Under the pieces are notes generated by a model, which worked only from the letters and a program-made list of their open reading frames with translations, did no database searches and was not told the origin of the DNA. Of a stretch of DNA of 33,652 bases, positions 1-7,918 are shown piece after piece. Made by a program: the position numbers and the translations under genes. The stretch comes from Prevotella sp. (GTDB lineage: Bacteria; Bacteroidota; Bacteroidia; Bacteroidales; Bacteroidaceae), in assembly GCA_017449025.1 (NCBI GenBank), contig JAFSKJ010000005.1:1-33652 (forward strand). The letters are read 5' to 3'. Positions within the stretch are counted from its first letter, which is position 1, and each line of letters starts with the position of its first letter.

Positions 1-70
1 GCGAGGGCGCCCGCGTTCCAAGACATCCTCACGCATACGAGATGGCACATAGGAACGCGGGCGACCTCGC
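1..70. repeat. 19-bp near-perfect inverted repeat at the window edge
   Basis: Bases 1-19 and 52-70 are reverse complements with one mismatch (arm core CGCCCGCGTTCC against GGAACGCGGGCG), around a 32-nt loop. No gene is visible here. It could be part of a larger palindromic element cut by the window edge. Confidence 0.6.
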
Positions 71-135
71 CCGCCCCGCTGGCACATCCACTCGCTCGTG
101 CGTACGAGAAAAAAGGCGTGAAACATGCCTCATCC

Positions 136-216
136 GTAGAGTGGCACTTTACGATTGTAAAGTGGCACTTAACTTCAGAAAAGTGCCACTTTAGCTCCGT
201 AGAGTGCCACTCTACG
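136..216. repeat. 21-bp-period array of GTGGCAC/GTGCCAC units
   Basis: GTGGCAC starts at 141 and 162, and its reverse complement GTGCCAC at 183 and 204, giving an exact 21-bp period over four units, mostly in the context AAGTGGCACTTT. An open frame across it gives a seven-residue repeat, but this follows from the period and I do not call a gene. The same array recurs at 27899-27994. Confidence 0.8.
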
Positions 217-272
217 GTGAAGCCACGATGTTTCACGGCTGAAAAGTGTGGTGACAGACCCTCCTCCCCAAT

Positions 273-304
273 AAAAAAACTGGGGATGAGCATTGCCCAT
301 CCCC
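273..304 (-). terminator. Rho-independent terminator of the TonB receptor gene
   Basis: On the minus strand, GGGGATG (complement of 298-304) pairs with CATCCCC (complement of 282-288) and is followed by a run of seven T (complement of 273-279). It lies about 37 nt past the receptor stop codon. Confidence 0.8.
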
Positions 305-340
305 CGTTTGTTGTGCATATCAGCTTACGCGAAGAATAGT

Positions 341-3300
341 TTAGTTGAAGTAGTACTTCACGCCAATCTGCATGCGCCAGCACTGGTTGAAGTTATGGTT
401 GAAGTCCCAGCTGTCGGTGATCTTCGAACCGTCGGTGTTGGTCTGCATGTTGAAGTAAGGCGTGCCATTGTCAATTTTTGCCACCTTAAGAATCTGGCCG
501 TTGCGCGAGAGCACGGTCTTCTCCACGCCCCACTTAGAGCTGAAGAGGTTGCCCACGTTCATAATGTCGCAAGAGAGCTGCAGCTTGTGCGATGTAGAGC
601 CTATCTTGAAGTCGAAGTCGTGCTGCCACTTGAAGTCGAAGCGGTTAACCCAGGGAGCGCGTGCGCTGTAAGCCTCAGCATACTCACCCTTGTGGTTCTT
701 AAGGTAGTTGTCCTGCTCCACATAGTTCCAGAAGTCCTGGCGCTGCTCGGCAGCAGAATAGGTAACGTTGCCCGACTTGTCGGTGACGTCGAGGAAGTTA
801 ATCTCGCTGTCGTTGGCAGGAATGTACATAAGGTCGTAGTTGATGCCGTCGCCATTGATGTCGCCATAATAATAATAGCTGTAACCGACAGGCGAGTAGC
901 CCTGATAGAAGAGCGAGAAGTGTTCCTTATGATAATTATATGTTGCCGAGGCAATCACCCTATTGGGAATAACATAGGTTGAGTTCTGCACACTGACATT
1001 GTTCGGGCCGTCGACGGTGTAGAGTCCCTGCCAAGCCGACGTTGCGTTCGAGCCGGGCATGCCAGACACCTCGCGCATCACGGTATGAGTGTAGGATGCC
1101 ATCAGGAAGAGATCCTTTATAGGCTCTGCATTCAGGGTAACGTTGGCCGTCCAGCCATAGCCCTTGCTGGTGTTGGTGAGCACACATGCGTCGGACACAT
1201 CGTTATAATAGCGGAAGTCGCTCGGATACTGCAGGCGGTTGTCGGCACCATTCAGGCGCGACCATCCTTCGGCCGGCTTGATGTTGTAGTTGTCCAAACG
1301 CACGGCATTGATGTTCTTGGTGTAGGTGAACTCGCCGGTGAGTGTCAGGGGGAAGCTTACCGGGAGCTGATAGTCGAGGGCAATGGAGGATTTCCATACC
1401 TGTGGCATCTTGAAGCTGTGGTCTACACCGGCAAACGAGCGCTGGAACTGTCCGTCTTCAGGCGTAATGGTCTCTGGAATGTCGAGCATCCGTGCCATCT
1501 GGTTGACATCGGTAACAAGTCCGCCCTTGAACTTGTCAAGGTAGTTGTCGTCGCGGTTGGTAACAACACCGTTCTTATAACCTGTGCCGTAGTATGTCAG
1601 GCTCTGAAGCATACCGGCATTTGTGGGCATGTTGGTGAAGAACACCAACGGCAGGCGGCCAGCGAACAGGCCAGTACCACCACGCACCTTGAGCGACTTG
1701 TCGCCGAACACATCGTAGGTGAATCCCACGCGCGGAGAAATCTGGATGTTGGCCTTCGGCCACTGACCCGTGTCAATATGGCGCCCTCCGAAGTCAAGGT
1801 CGTAGAGTGCATTGTTGCGCATCACGTCGTCGTTGTTGAACGAGATGTTGTCGAAGCGTATGCCGTAGGTCAGCTTAAGGTTGTCCAGCACATCCCACTC
1901 ATCCTGAAGATACAGTCCAAACTGGTTGAACCTAACCTGTGCTGCGGGGTTTTTCTCTCCGTTGTATCCAGTACAGAGTGCCACTGTCTCAGGTGCAGCA
2001 CCTGTGAGGAAATCGTCGAGCGAACGGTAGCGGTAGTATCCCGTACCCTCGCGCATATAGGCATTGTTGGCCAGCTGGTGCTCGAAGCTCAGTCCGGCAG
2101 TAAGCTTGTGTGCGCCCAAATAATAGGTAAAGTTGTCGGTAACTGTGGTAACCTTGTTCTGCACCTTGTTGTTCCAGGTGAACAGCTCATAACCGAAGGT
2201 CATGTAGGGATAGAGGTCCTGTGTCACAGTGCCATCGTCGGCCACGGAATATCCGTTCATAATGTCAACGAATGGGAATGGTGCCGAGTCTGAACCACGC
2301 TCGTCCTCAATGTTTGAGTAGGTGAAAAGGAGCTGGTTCGAGATTTTCTCTCCGAAGCGGCTGTTGAGGTCGGCAGACACAGTCTGGATCTTGTTGTCGG
2401 TGGAGTACATAGAGTTAGAGAATGCCATACCATATTCAGAGAAGCGGTTGGCAGCCATACGGGTATTGGTGTAAGCATAGTTACCCGAGCTTCCGTTTGT
2501 GGAGTTCCAAGCCTTGTTCTTGGTGTTGTTGTATCGCACTGCAAGACGGTGGTTGTCGGTGATGTTCCAGTCTAAGCGAACAAGGAATTTGGTATTGCTC
2601 TCGTCTGCGGGGAAGTCGGTGTAAGAGCCTGGGTCATAGCCGTAAGTGCTCTTCAGGTAGTCAGACACGCGCTGCATGTCCGACTTCTTGGTGCGCGAGA
2701 TATAGTTGGCCTTGTCGGAGACGCCGTCTTCCGATGCCTGCCAGCGATTCACCACCGTAGGCACTGCAGAGTGCTCAAAGTTGGCGAAGAAGAACAGCTT
2801 GTCCTTTACAATCGGTCCGCCAAGGGTGAAGCCAAACGTGGTATTGCGCACCTTGCCCGGATCCACATTGTATGCGTTGTCCACACGGTTACCATGCATG
2901 TTCTCGTTGGTATGATAGATGTATGCCGTGCCTTTGAAGGTATTGGTTCCCGACTTGGTTACAGCGTTGATACCGCCGCCAATGAAGTTGGTCTGGCGCA
3001 CATCGTAGGGAGCCACCACTACCTGCACTTCCTCAATGGCATCCATAGAGATGGGAGAGCCGCCTCCGGGGAGGTTTGACGACAGTCCGAAGTTGTTGTT
3101 GAAGTTGGCACCATCGAGCTTGAAGTTTGTCGAGCGGCCGTCGCCACCAGAGAATCCCATACCGTTGGCGTATGGCGAAACGCGGGCAATGTCGGAGATG
3201 CTACGGCTAACTGTAGGAAGAGCCATCATCTGTGTGTTGGAAATATTGGTGGTGGCACCCGTTTTCTCTGCTGCGAACTTCGAAGCCTTTCCGCTGACGA

Positions 3301-3658
3301 TAATCTCGCTCAGCTCGTTGGTGTCTTCCGAAATCCAGACAGCCAGATTGTAGGTCTCACCCAGCTGCAGGGTGATACCCTTCAGCGTCTTTGTCTGGAA
3401 ACCGATGTAACTGACAGTCACTGCGTACGGACCACCAGTACGCATACCCTGAATAGAGAAGCGGCCGGTGGCGTTGGTCACGGCATTATAGCGCGTACCC
3501 GACGGCTCGTGGACGGCCTGCACGGTAGCACCTATGACCTCTTCGCCCGTGGCTTCGATGGTCACCTTACCTGCCATACTTGATGTTGTAATTTGTGCCA
3601 TTGCCGTTAGCGAAAGCGTTAACAGCAGTGCGGCCAGAAAGTACAATCTTTTCTGCAT
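341..3658 (-). CDS. TonB-dependent outer-membrane receptor with carboxypeptidase-regulatory-like N-terminus (Oar-like)
   Basis: The 1105-residue product starts with a classical signal peptide (about residues 1-22, ending AMAQ). A carboxypeptidase-regulatory-like beta-sandwich follows (about 28-110, with GKVTIEATGEEVIGATV), then a TonB plug (about 125-240, with the glycine-rich NFNNNFGLSSNLPGGGSP) and a long beta-barrel ending in an aromatic residue plus Asn (GVKYYFN). The length and the GFTYDVFGDKSLKVRGGTGLF-type barrel motifs fit the Oar-like branch of TonB receptors. No SusD-like lipoprotein lies next to it, so it is not an ordinary SusC/SusD glycan pair and the substrate cannot be named. 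It should act in the outer membrane in active uptake. It appears monocistronic, with its own -7 element at 3730-3737 and a terminator at 273-304. Confidence 0.93.
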   Translation of the reverse strand: MQKRLYFLAALLLTLSLTAMAQITTSSMAGKVTIEATGEEVIGATVQAVHEPSGTRYNAVTNATGRFSIQGMRTGGPYAVTVSYIGFQTKTLKGITLQLGETYNLAVWISEDTNELSEIIVSGKASKFAAEKTGATTNISNTQMMALPTVSRSISDIARVSPYANGMGFSGGDGRSTNFKLDGANFNNNFGLSSNLPGGGSPISMDAIEEVQVVVAPYDVRQTNFIGGGINAVTKSGTNTFKGTAYIYHTNENMHGNRVDNAYNVDPGKVRNTTFGFTLGGPIVKDKLFFFANFEHSAVPTVVNRWQASEDGVSDKANYISRTKKSDMQRVSDYLKSTYGYDPGSYTDFPADESNTKFLVRLDWNITDNHRLAVRYNNTKNKAWNSTNGSSGNYAYTNTRMAANRFSEYGMAFSNSMYSTDNKIQTVSADLNSRFGEKISNQLLFTYSNIEDERGSDSAPFPFVDIMNGYSVADDGTVTQDLYPYMTFGYELFTWNNKVQNKVTTVTDNFTYYLGAHKLTAGLSFEHQLANNAYMREGTGYYRYRSLDDFLTGAAPETVALCTGYNGEKNPAAQVRFNQFGLYLQDEWDVLDNLKLTYGIRFDNISFNNDDVMRNNALYDLDFGGRHIDTGQWPKANIQISPRVGFTYDVFGDKSLKVRGGTGLFAGRLPLVFFTNMPTNAGMLQSLTYYGTGYKNGVVTNRDDNYLDKFKGGLVTDVNQMARMLDIPETITPEDGQFQRSFAGVDHSFKMPQVWKSSIALDYQLPVSFPLTLTGEFTYTKNINAVRLDNYNIKPAEGWSRLNGADNRLQYPSDFRYYNDVSDACVLTNTSKGYGWTANVTLNAEPIKDLFLMASYTHTVMREVSGMPGSNATSAWQGLYTVDGPNNVSVQNSTYVIPNRVIASATYNYHKEHFSLFYQGYSPVGYSYYYYGDINGDGINYDLMYIPANDSEINFLDVTDKSGNVTYSAAEQRQDFWNYVEQDNYLKNHKGEYAEAYSARAPWVNRFDFKWQHDFDFKIGSTSHKLQLSCDIMNVGNLFSSKWGVEKTVLSRNGQILKVAKIDNGTPYFNMQTNTDGSKITDSWDFNHNFNQCWRMQIGVKYYFN

Positions 3659-3729
3659 ATACTTTACTTTTTTTAATTATTAATGCTCAGCTTGGGCATA
3701 AAACCGTGGCTGAAAGTTTATTTCGCGGG

Positions 3730-3737
3730 CAAAATTA
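3730..3737 (-). promoter_or_regulatory. Bacteroidetes-type -7 element upstream of the TonB receptor
   Basis: The minus strand reads TAATTTTG, matching TAnnTTTG, about 70 nt before the receptor start codon. No clear -33 TTTG box sits at the usual spacing, so the call rests on the -7 element alone. Confidence 0.5.
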
Positions 3738-3793
3738 AGCAAAAAAAACGATATAAACGTTATTTTCCTCGTCTTTTTTTCATTTCGGGGCAA

Positions 3794-4963
3794 TTATTTG
3801 CCTATAGTGGCTTTGCCGCTCTTGGTAAAGGTCACTTTTCCAGTGTTCAGTTTGTGGGTGACATGGTTGAAGATGATGTTCGAGTTGTAGGGCCTGCCTT
3901 TGACGCGCACCTCGAAGTGCAGATGCTCGGTGGTGGCGCGCCCCGTGCGCCCCGTCAGGGCTATGCGCTGCCCGGCCTTCACATGGTCGCCCACGCGCAC
4001 CATGTTCTTCACGTTGTGGCTGTAGAGTGTCTCCAAGCCGTTGTTGTGGCGTATTACAATGCAGTTGCCGTAGCCATAGTACAGCTGCGACATGGTAACC
4101 ACGCCGTCGAAGGCAGCCAGTATGTTGTCGGAGGGCCGCGTCTTCAGGTCAGTACCGGTATGGCGGCGCCCGTTCCTGCTGCCAAAGGGGCTGATGACCT
4201 TGGCACCGGGCAGTGGATAGCACCAGTCGTCACTCGACATGTTGGAAAGGTTAAGGGTGAACTGGCTGCCACCGCCGAAGGGGTCGCTGGGAGTAAGGCC
4301 CTTGTCGGTCTTCTTCTTGGCCATGTTGCGGTCGTTCCACGGGTCGGGCTCCACCACGCTGACGTCGATGCGGAAGCCCTCGCGCTTGCACATCACCACC
4401 TGCTTGAGCAGTCTGTGGCTCTTCAGGCCCACTATGATGCTGGGGTTTATGCGCCGCCCGTTCACCATGATGGAAAACTCGCAGTAATGGCGGTCGCCCT
4501 CGCCGCCCACGATGGCAATGGTCTGCCCGGCCTTCACGCGCTCGCCCGCGCGTACCATATTCTGACTATTGCGCCCGTAGACGGTCTCTAAGCCGTTGTT
4601 GTGGCGCACAACGACAACGTTGCCGAACGGCGCTATGCTGCGCGACAGGCGGACGGTGCCGTCGAACATGGCCTTGACGGCATCGCCCTTGGCCGAAACA
4701 ATTTCTATGTTGTAGTCCTTGCCATTTTCCGCCTTGCCCACGGGCAGGGGGAAGCTGTACTGGTTGTCCCTGTAGTAGCCGAAGTCAATGGTGAACGAGT
4801 CTGACTGCTCAAACAGCCCCGGTGTCTCCACGCTGATGGACTGCTGCTCAATGGGAGTGAACTCAATGGCCGAGGGGCTGGAGACCTGCGCCACGGCATT
4901 GACAACAAAACAGGCACAGCACAGAAGCAACCCGAATAGTCGGTGTTCATTCCTCATATTCAT
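3794..4963 (-). CDS. M23/LytM-family peptidoglycan peptidase with a degenerate first LytM domain
   Basis: The product is 389 residues from the ATG at 4963. A longer frame reaches 4996 but lies inside obgE, and this start gives MNMRNEHR followed by a hydrophobic signal peptide ending NAVAQ. Two LytM-like domains are visible. The C-terminal one has the zinc ligands and catalytic residues of active M23 enzymes (HTGTDLK and HLHFEVR). The N-terminal one is clearly homologous ([14 protein letters not shown] against [14 protein letters not shown]) but has no HxxxD motif and reads HYCEFSI instead of HLHFEVR, so it is probably non-catalytic. Expected role: periplasmic endopeptidase on cell-wall cross-links, or an activator of another hydrolase. 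The start overlaps the last 17 nt of obgE, which suggests translational coupling. Confidence 0.9.
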   Translation of the reverse strand: MNMRNEHRLFGLLLCCACFVVNAVAQVSSPSAIEFTPIEQQSISVETPGLFEQSDSFTIDFGYYRDNQYSFPLPVGKAENGKDYNIEIVSAKGDAVKAMFDGTVRLSRSIAPFGNVVVVRHNNGLETVYGRNSQNMVRAGERVKAGQTIAIVGGEGDRHYCEFSIMVNGRRINPSIIVGLKSHRLLKQVVMCKREGFRIDVSVVEPDPWNDRNMAKKKTDKGLTPSDPFGGGSQFTLNLSNMSSDDWCYPLPGAKVISPFGSRNGRRHTGTDLKTRPSDNILAAFDGVVTMSQLYYGYGNCIVIRHNNGLETLYSHNVKNMVRVGDHVKAGQRIALTGRTGRATTEHLHFEVRVKGRPYNSNIIFNHVTHKLNTGKVTFTKSGKATIGK

Positions 4964-6113
4964 AGTCGTCCAGGTCTTCAACGTCCTCAATCTCATCCTC
5001 GTCTACAAACACTATCTCCTCATCCTCGCCGGCATCAGCCATCTCGGCAGCAAAACGTCTCATGTCCTTGTCGCGGTGAACCAGCGCCTCAGAGGTGGTG
5101 ACGGCGGCCAGCTTGTTAGACTCGGCATTCATCTCGCTCCAGAGCACATCCTTCAGCTCGTCGAGACCGAAGCCGCTGACGGCAGAGATGAACACCACCG
5201 GCAGGTCGGTAGGCAGAGTCTCGCGGAGCATCTCCATCAGCTCATCGTCGAGCAGGTCGCACTTGGTGACTGCCAGCACACGGTGTTTGTCGGTCAACTC
5301 GGGGTTGAACTGCTGAAGCTCGTTAAGCAGGATCTCGTACTCACGCTTGATGTCGTCGGTGTCGCCAGGTACCATGAAGAGCAAGAGCGAGTTGCGCTCA
5401 ATGTGGCGCAGGAACCGTAGCCCGAGGCCCTTGCCTTCGGCGGCCCCCTCGATGATTCCCGGAATGTCGGCCATGACAAACGACTTGCCGTCGCGATAGG
5501 CCACTATGCCCAACGAGGGTTCCATGGTGGTGAAGGGATAGTTGGCTATCTTCGGCCTGGCATTCGACAGCGCCGACACCAATGTGGACTTGCCGGCATT
5601 GGGGAAGCCCACCAGTCCGACATCGGCAAGCAGCTTCAGCTCGAGGATGACCATCATCTCCTCCATTGGCTCGCCCGGCTGTGCATAGCGCGGAGCCTGG
5701 TTGGTGGCGCTGCGGAACTGGAAGTTGCCAAGTCCGCCGCGTCCGCCCTTCAACAGCAGCACCTCCTGACCGTCGTAGGTTACGTCGCAGACGTACTTGC
5801 CTGTCTCGGCATTGTAAACCACTGTGCCACAGGGCACGTCGATATACACGTCCTTGCCGTTGGTGCCGTGGCACTTGTCGCGACCGCCGTTGCCGCCGTG
5901 CTCGGCGAAGATGTGGCGCTCGTATTTCAAGTGAAGCAAAGTCCAGTAGTTGTGGTTGCCGCGCAGTATGATACTTCCACCCTTGCCGCCGTCGCCGCCG
6001 TCGGGGCCACCGTTGGGGTTGTACTTCACATGCTTAAGGTGCATGCTGCCCTTGCCGCCCTTGCCGCTGCGGCAAAGTATCTTGACGTAGTCAACGAAAT
6101 TGGATTCTGGCAT
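4947..6113 (-). CDS. obgE: GTPase ObgE/CgtA, 50S ribosome assembly factor
   Basis: 388 residues, starting [20 protein letters not shown]. The glycine-rich Obg fold (about 1-160) is followed by the G domain: G1 [10 protein letters not shown]3 [16 protein letters not shown] and G4 TKCDLLD. The C-terminal tail is short and acidic ([12 protein letters not shown]..., ending YEYEE), with no full Obg C-terminal domain. Obg proteins are essential GTPases acting late in large-subunit assembly and in growth control. The gene begins 18 nt after the stop of the AAA-ATPase gene upstream and overlaps the M23 gene downstream. In many Bacteroidetes obg lies next to adk and hpt; here those genes are about 6 kb away on the same strand, separated by accessory genes. 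Confidence 0.97.
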   Translation of the reverse strand: MPESNFVDYVKILCRSGKGGKGSMHLKHVKYNPNGGPDGGDGGKGGSIILRGNHNYWTLLHLKYERHIFAEHGGNGGRDKCHGTNGKDVYIDVPCGTVVYNAETGKYVCDVTYDGQEVLLLKGGRGGLGNFQFRSATNQAPRYAQPGEPMEEMMVILELKLLADVGLVGFPNAGKSTLVSALSNARPKIANYPFTTMEPSLGIVAYRDGKSFVMADIPGIIEGAAEGKGLGLRFLRHIERNSLLLFMVPGDTDDIKREYEILLNELQQFNPELTDKHRVLAVTKCDLLDDELMEMLRETLPTDLPVVFISAVSGFGLDELKDVLWSEMNAESNKLAAVTTSEALVHRDKDMRRFAAEMADAGEDEEIVFVDEDEIEDVEDLDDYEYEE

Positions 6114-6131
6114 ATAAATACAGTGTTCTTT

Positions 6132-7700
6132 TTAGGTATGTTCTATAAGGCAGGTATGGGTCTTCTGCCGTTTGTCGTAGTTGATGCCTACCAACAGCAG
6201 GTTGTCGGCATACGGGGCCACCTTGGCAGTGTATTTCTTCCGCTTTATCTGGCTGATGGCGGCGTCGGCATCCTGATTATATTTCAGTTCCACAACAATG
6301 GCTGGCGAGTCCACATTCTTGCGAGGTATGAACACCAGGTCGGCAAAGCCCTTCCCGCTGGCCAGCTCTCTGTGAATGACATAGTTGTTGCGGGCGTAGT
6401 AGAAGGCGATGCTGAGCACACAGGCCAGCGAATTCTCGTTGTTGTAGCTCAGTATGCTCGTATTCTCATCGTGGGCTGCGGCTATTCCTTCGGCTACGGC
6501 TTCGCTGTCGCCGTCGAGCACCGCGCCCAAGAGTTGCTTCGACTTGTCTATCGCTACGGCAACGTGGTTCCAGTTGCTTAACTTCACGGCATTCACCATT
6601 TCGCCTGCCACCTCATAATTGGGAATGAAGCACTCGTTCTCACGCCAGTTGTAGGAGAGATAGCCTAAGTGTATCAAAACCGTCAGTACGTCATCTTTAG
6701 AATGTATCACAGACATGTCGTTCTGGAAACCTGTGGGATCCACATAGCAACGGCCACCAGCCAGCATTTGGATGATGTCGTCTTTCAGCCCTTCGTAGTT
6801 CATCTGTATATAATGAGCCACAGCATCGTAGGCTCCTGTACTGGCCCAGAAACTGCGGCAACGACGGCTCCTAATAGCCATCATCACTGAGTTTGGGTTG
6901 AACATCGACATCTCATCGCCAATCTGGTAGCCGTCGTACCATTTCTCCAATTCTTCGTAGTCCGCTCCATGCTTCTCAGCCAACATCCTTACCTCGTCCT
7001 TGGTAAAACCAAAGTATTGGCCCATGTCTACAGGCTCTACTATCGAGTATTCCACGAAATTGTTCAGGGCCGATTCCGTCTTGTATTTTTTTATTGGCAG
7101 GATGCCCGTCATATACACACCGGCAAAGACGCGTGATGCGTTGACATCCTTGAACATCCGGCGCATCCAGCCTACATAGCTGTCCATGGCGCTTGACGCG
7201 GGAGGAAACTCGCGGCAGATGGCATCCCATTCGTCAACGATGAGGATGAACGTGTCGCCAGTAGCCTCGTTGATACGGATTAGCGCCTCCATCAGGTCAT
7301 CACCCTCCTTTACCGTCACCTGTGGGTAGACATCCAGAACGTCATCAAGCAGCTTCTCCTTGATCTTGTCAACTATACTGTCGTTCTTGAAGCGCTCTGT
7401 GAAAGCGCTCATGTCAAGATAGATGACAGGGTATTTGTTCAGATGCTTCTCAAACGCCGGATCTCCAGCAATCTCTAAGTCGGCGAACAGGTGGCGTGAG
7501 TCGCACGAACGGTCGTAGTAGGCACAGAGCATCTTTGCCGCCAGCGACTTGCCAAAGCGGCGGCAGCGGCTGACGCAGCTGAAACGCCGCTCGGTGAAGA
7601 GCGAGCCATTGACAATGGATATAAGTCCCGACTTGTCGACGTATTCACCATTGCGGGCTGACTGGAACCCTGCATTTCCAATATTGATATATGTACCCAT
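6132..7700 (-). CDS. AAA-ATPase-like protein with C-terminal PD-(D/E)XK nuclease-type domain (DUF1703 group)
   Basis: 522 residues. The N-terminal AAA-ATPase-like domain has a Walker A variant CRRFGKSL (about residues 45-52; the family usually reads RPRRFGKS) and Walker B FILIVDEWDA. The C-terminal region has GFADLVF, then VVELKYNQDADAAISQI and KKY, the D...ExK...Q pattern of the PD-(D/E)XK_9 domain. This family is often present in several copies in Bacteroidetes genomes and its function is unknown; nucleic-acid cleavage has been proposed only from the fold. No signal peptide. It has its own promoter (7740-7770), and obgE follows 18 nt downstream, so some obgE transcription may come from this promoter. 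Confidence 0.88.
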   Translation of the reverse strand: MGTYINIGNAGFQSARNGEYVDKSGLISIVNGSLFTERRFSCVSRCRRFGKSLAAKMLCAYYDRSCDSRHLFADLEIAGDPAFEKHLNKYPVIYLDMSAFTERFKNDSIVDKIKEKLLDDVLDVYPQVTVKEGDDLMEALIRINEATGDTFILIVDEWDAICREFPPASSAMDSYVGWMRRMFKDVNASRVFAGVYMTGILPIKKYKTESALNNFVEYSIVEPVDMGQYFGFTKDEVRMLAEKHGADYEELEKWYDGYQIGDEMSMFNPNSVMMAIRSRRCRSFWASTGAYDAVAHYIQMNYEGLKDDIIQMLAGGRCYVDPTGFQNDMSVIHSKDDVLTVLIHLGYLSYNWRENECFIPNYEVAGEMVNAVKLSNWNHVAVAIDKSKQLLGAVLDGDSEAVAEGIAAAHDENTSILSYNNENSLACVLSIAFYYARNNYVIHRELASGKGFADLVFIPRKNVDSPAIVVELKYNQDADAAISQIKRKKYTAKVAPYADNLLLVGINYDKRQKTHTCLIEHT

Positions 7701-7739
7701 ACAGCTAACTCATATTGAGGTTTTCGCATTAACAGACTG

Positions 7740-7770
7740 CAAAAATACGAATAGTTTCTCACATTTCCAA
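7740..7770 (-). promoter_or_regulatory. Promoter of the AAA-ATPase gene (TTGG-N19-TATTTTTG)
   Basis: On the minus strand a -7 TATTTTTG (7747 to 7740) lies 19 nt after TTGG (7770 to 7767), a good match to the Bacteroidetes housekeeping promoter. It gives a leader of about 35 nt before the ATG at 7700. Confidence 0.65.
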
Positions 7771-7834
7771 GCATTTTCCCGCTTTTCTTCGGAACGAGGC
7801 CGGAAATAGGTTATTCTTTGATGTGCCATGGCTT

Positions 7835-7864
7835 GATAGGGGTAGCCAGCTGGCTACCCCTATC
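7835..7864. repeat. 30-bp perfect palindrome between the BspA-like and AAA-ATPase genes
   Basis: Each arm is GATAGGGGTAGCCAG; the second is its exact reverse complement with no loop. It lies 54 nt past the stop of the BspA-like gene. There is no T-run on either side, so it is not a classical intrinsic terminator. It may act as an mRNA 3'-end stabiliser or as a protein-binding site. Apart from this palindrome and the promoter at 7740-7770, I see nothing in 7701-7918. Confidence 0.75.
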
Positions 7865-7918
7865 TGATACCTACGGCATCGTCTTCCTATAGATGTGTAT
7901 TGGCAATAGACATTCCTT

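Noticed and set aside
118-339. Open frame with a seven-residue repeat (VEWHFTI-like)
   Set aside because: The periodicity is explained by the 21-bp DNA repeat, and the frame runs through a terminator. No independent sign of coding.
293-982. Plus-strand frame of 229 codons, and a longer one at 1085-2293
   Set aside because: Both are shadows of the TonB receptor on the other strand, and no family is recognisable.
341-3658. SusC-type glycan importer
   Set aside because: There is no SusD-like lipoprotein beside it and the barrel resembles Oar-like receptors more closely.
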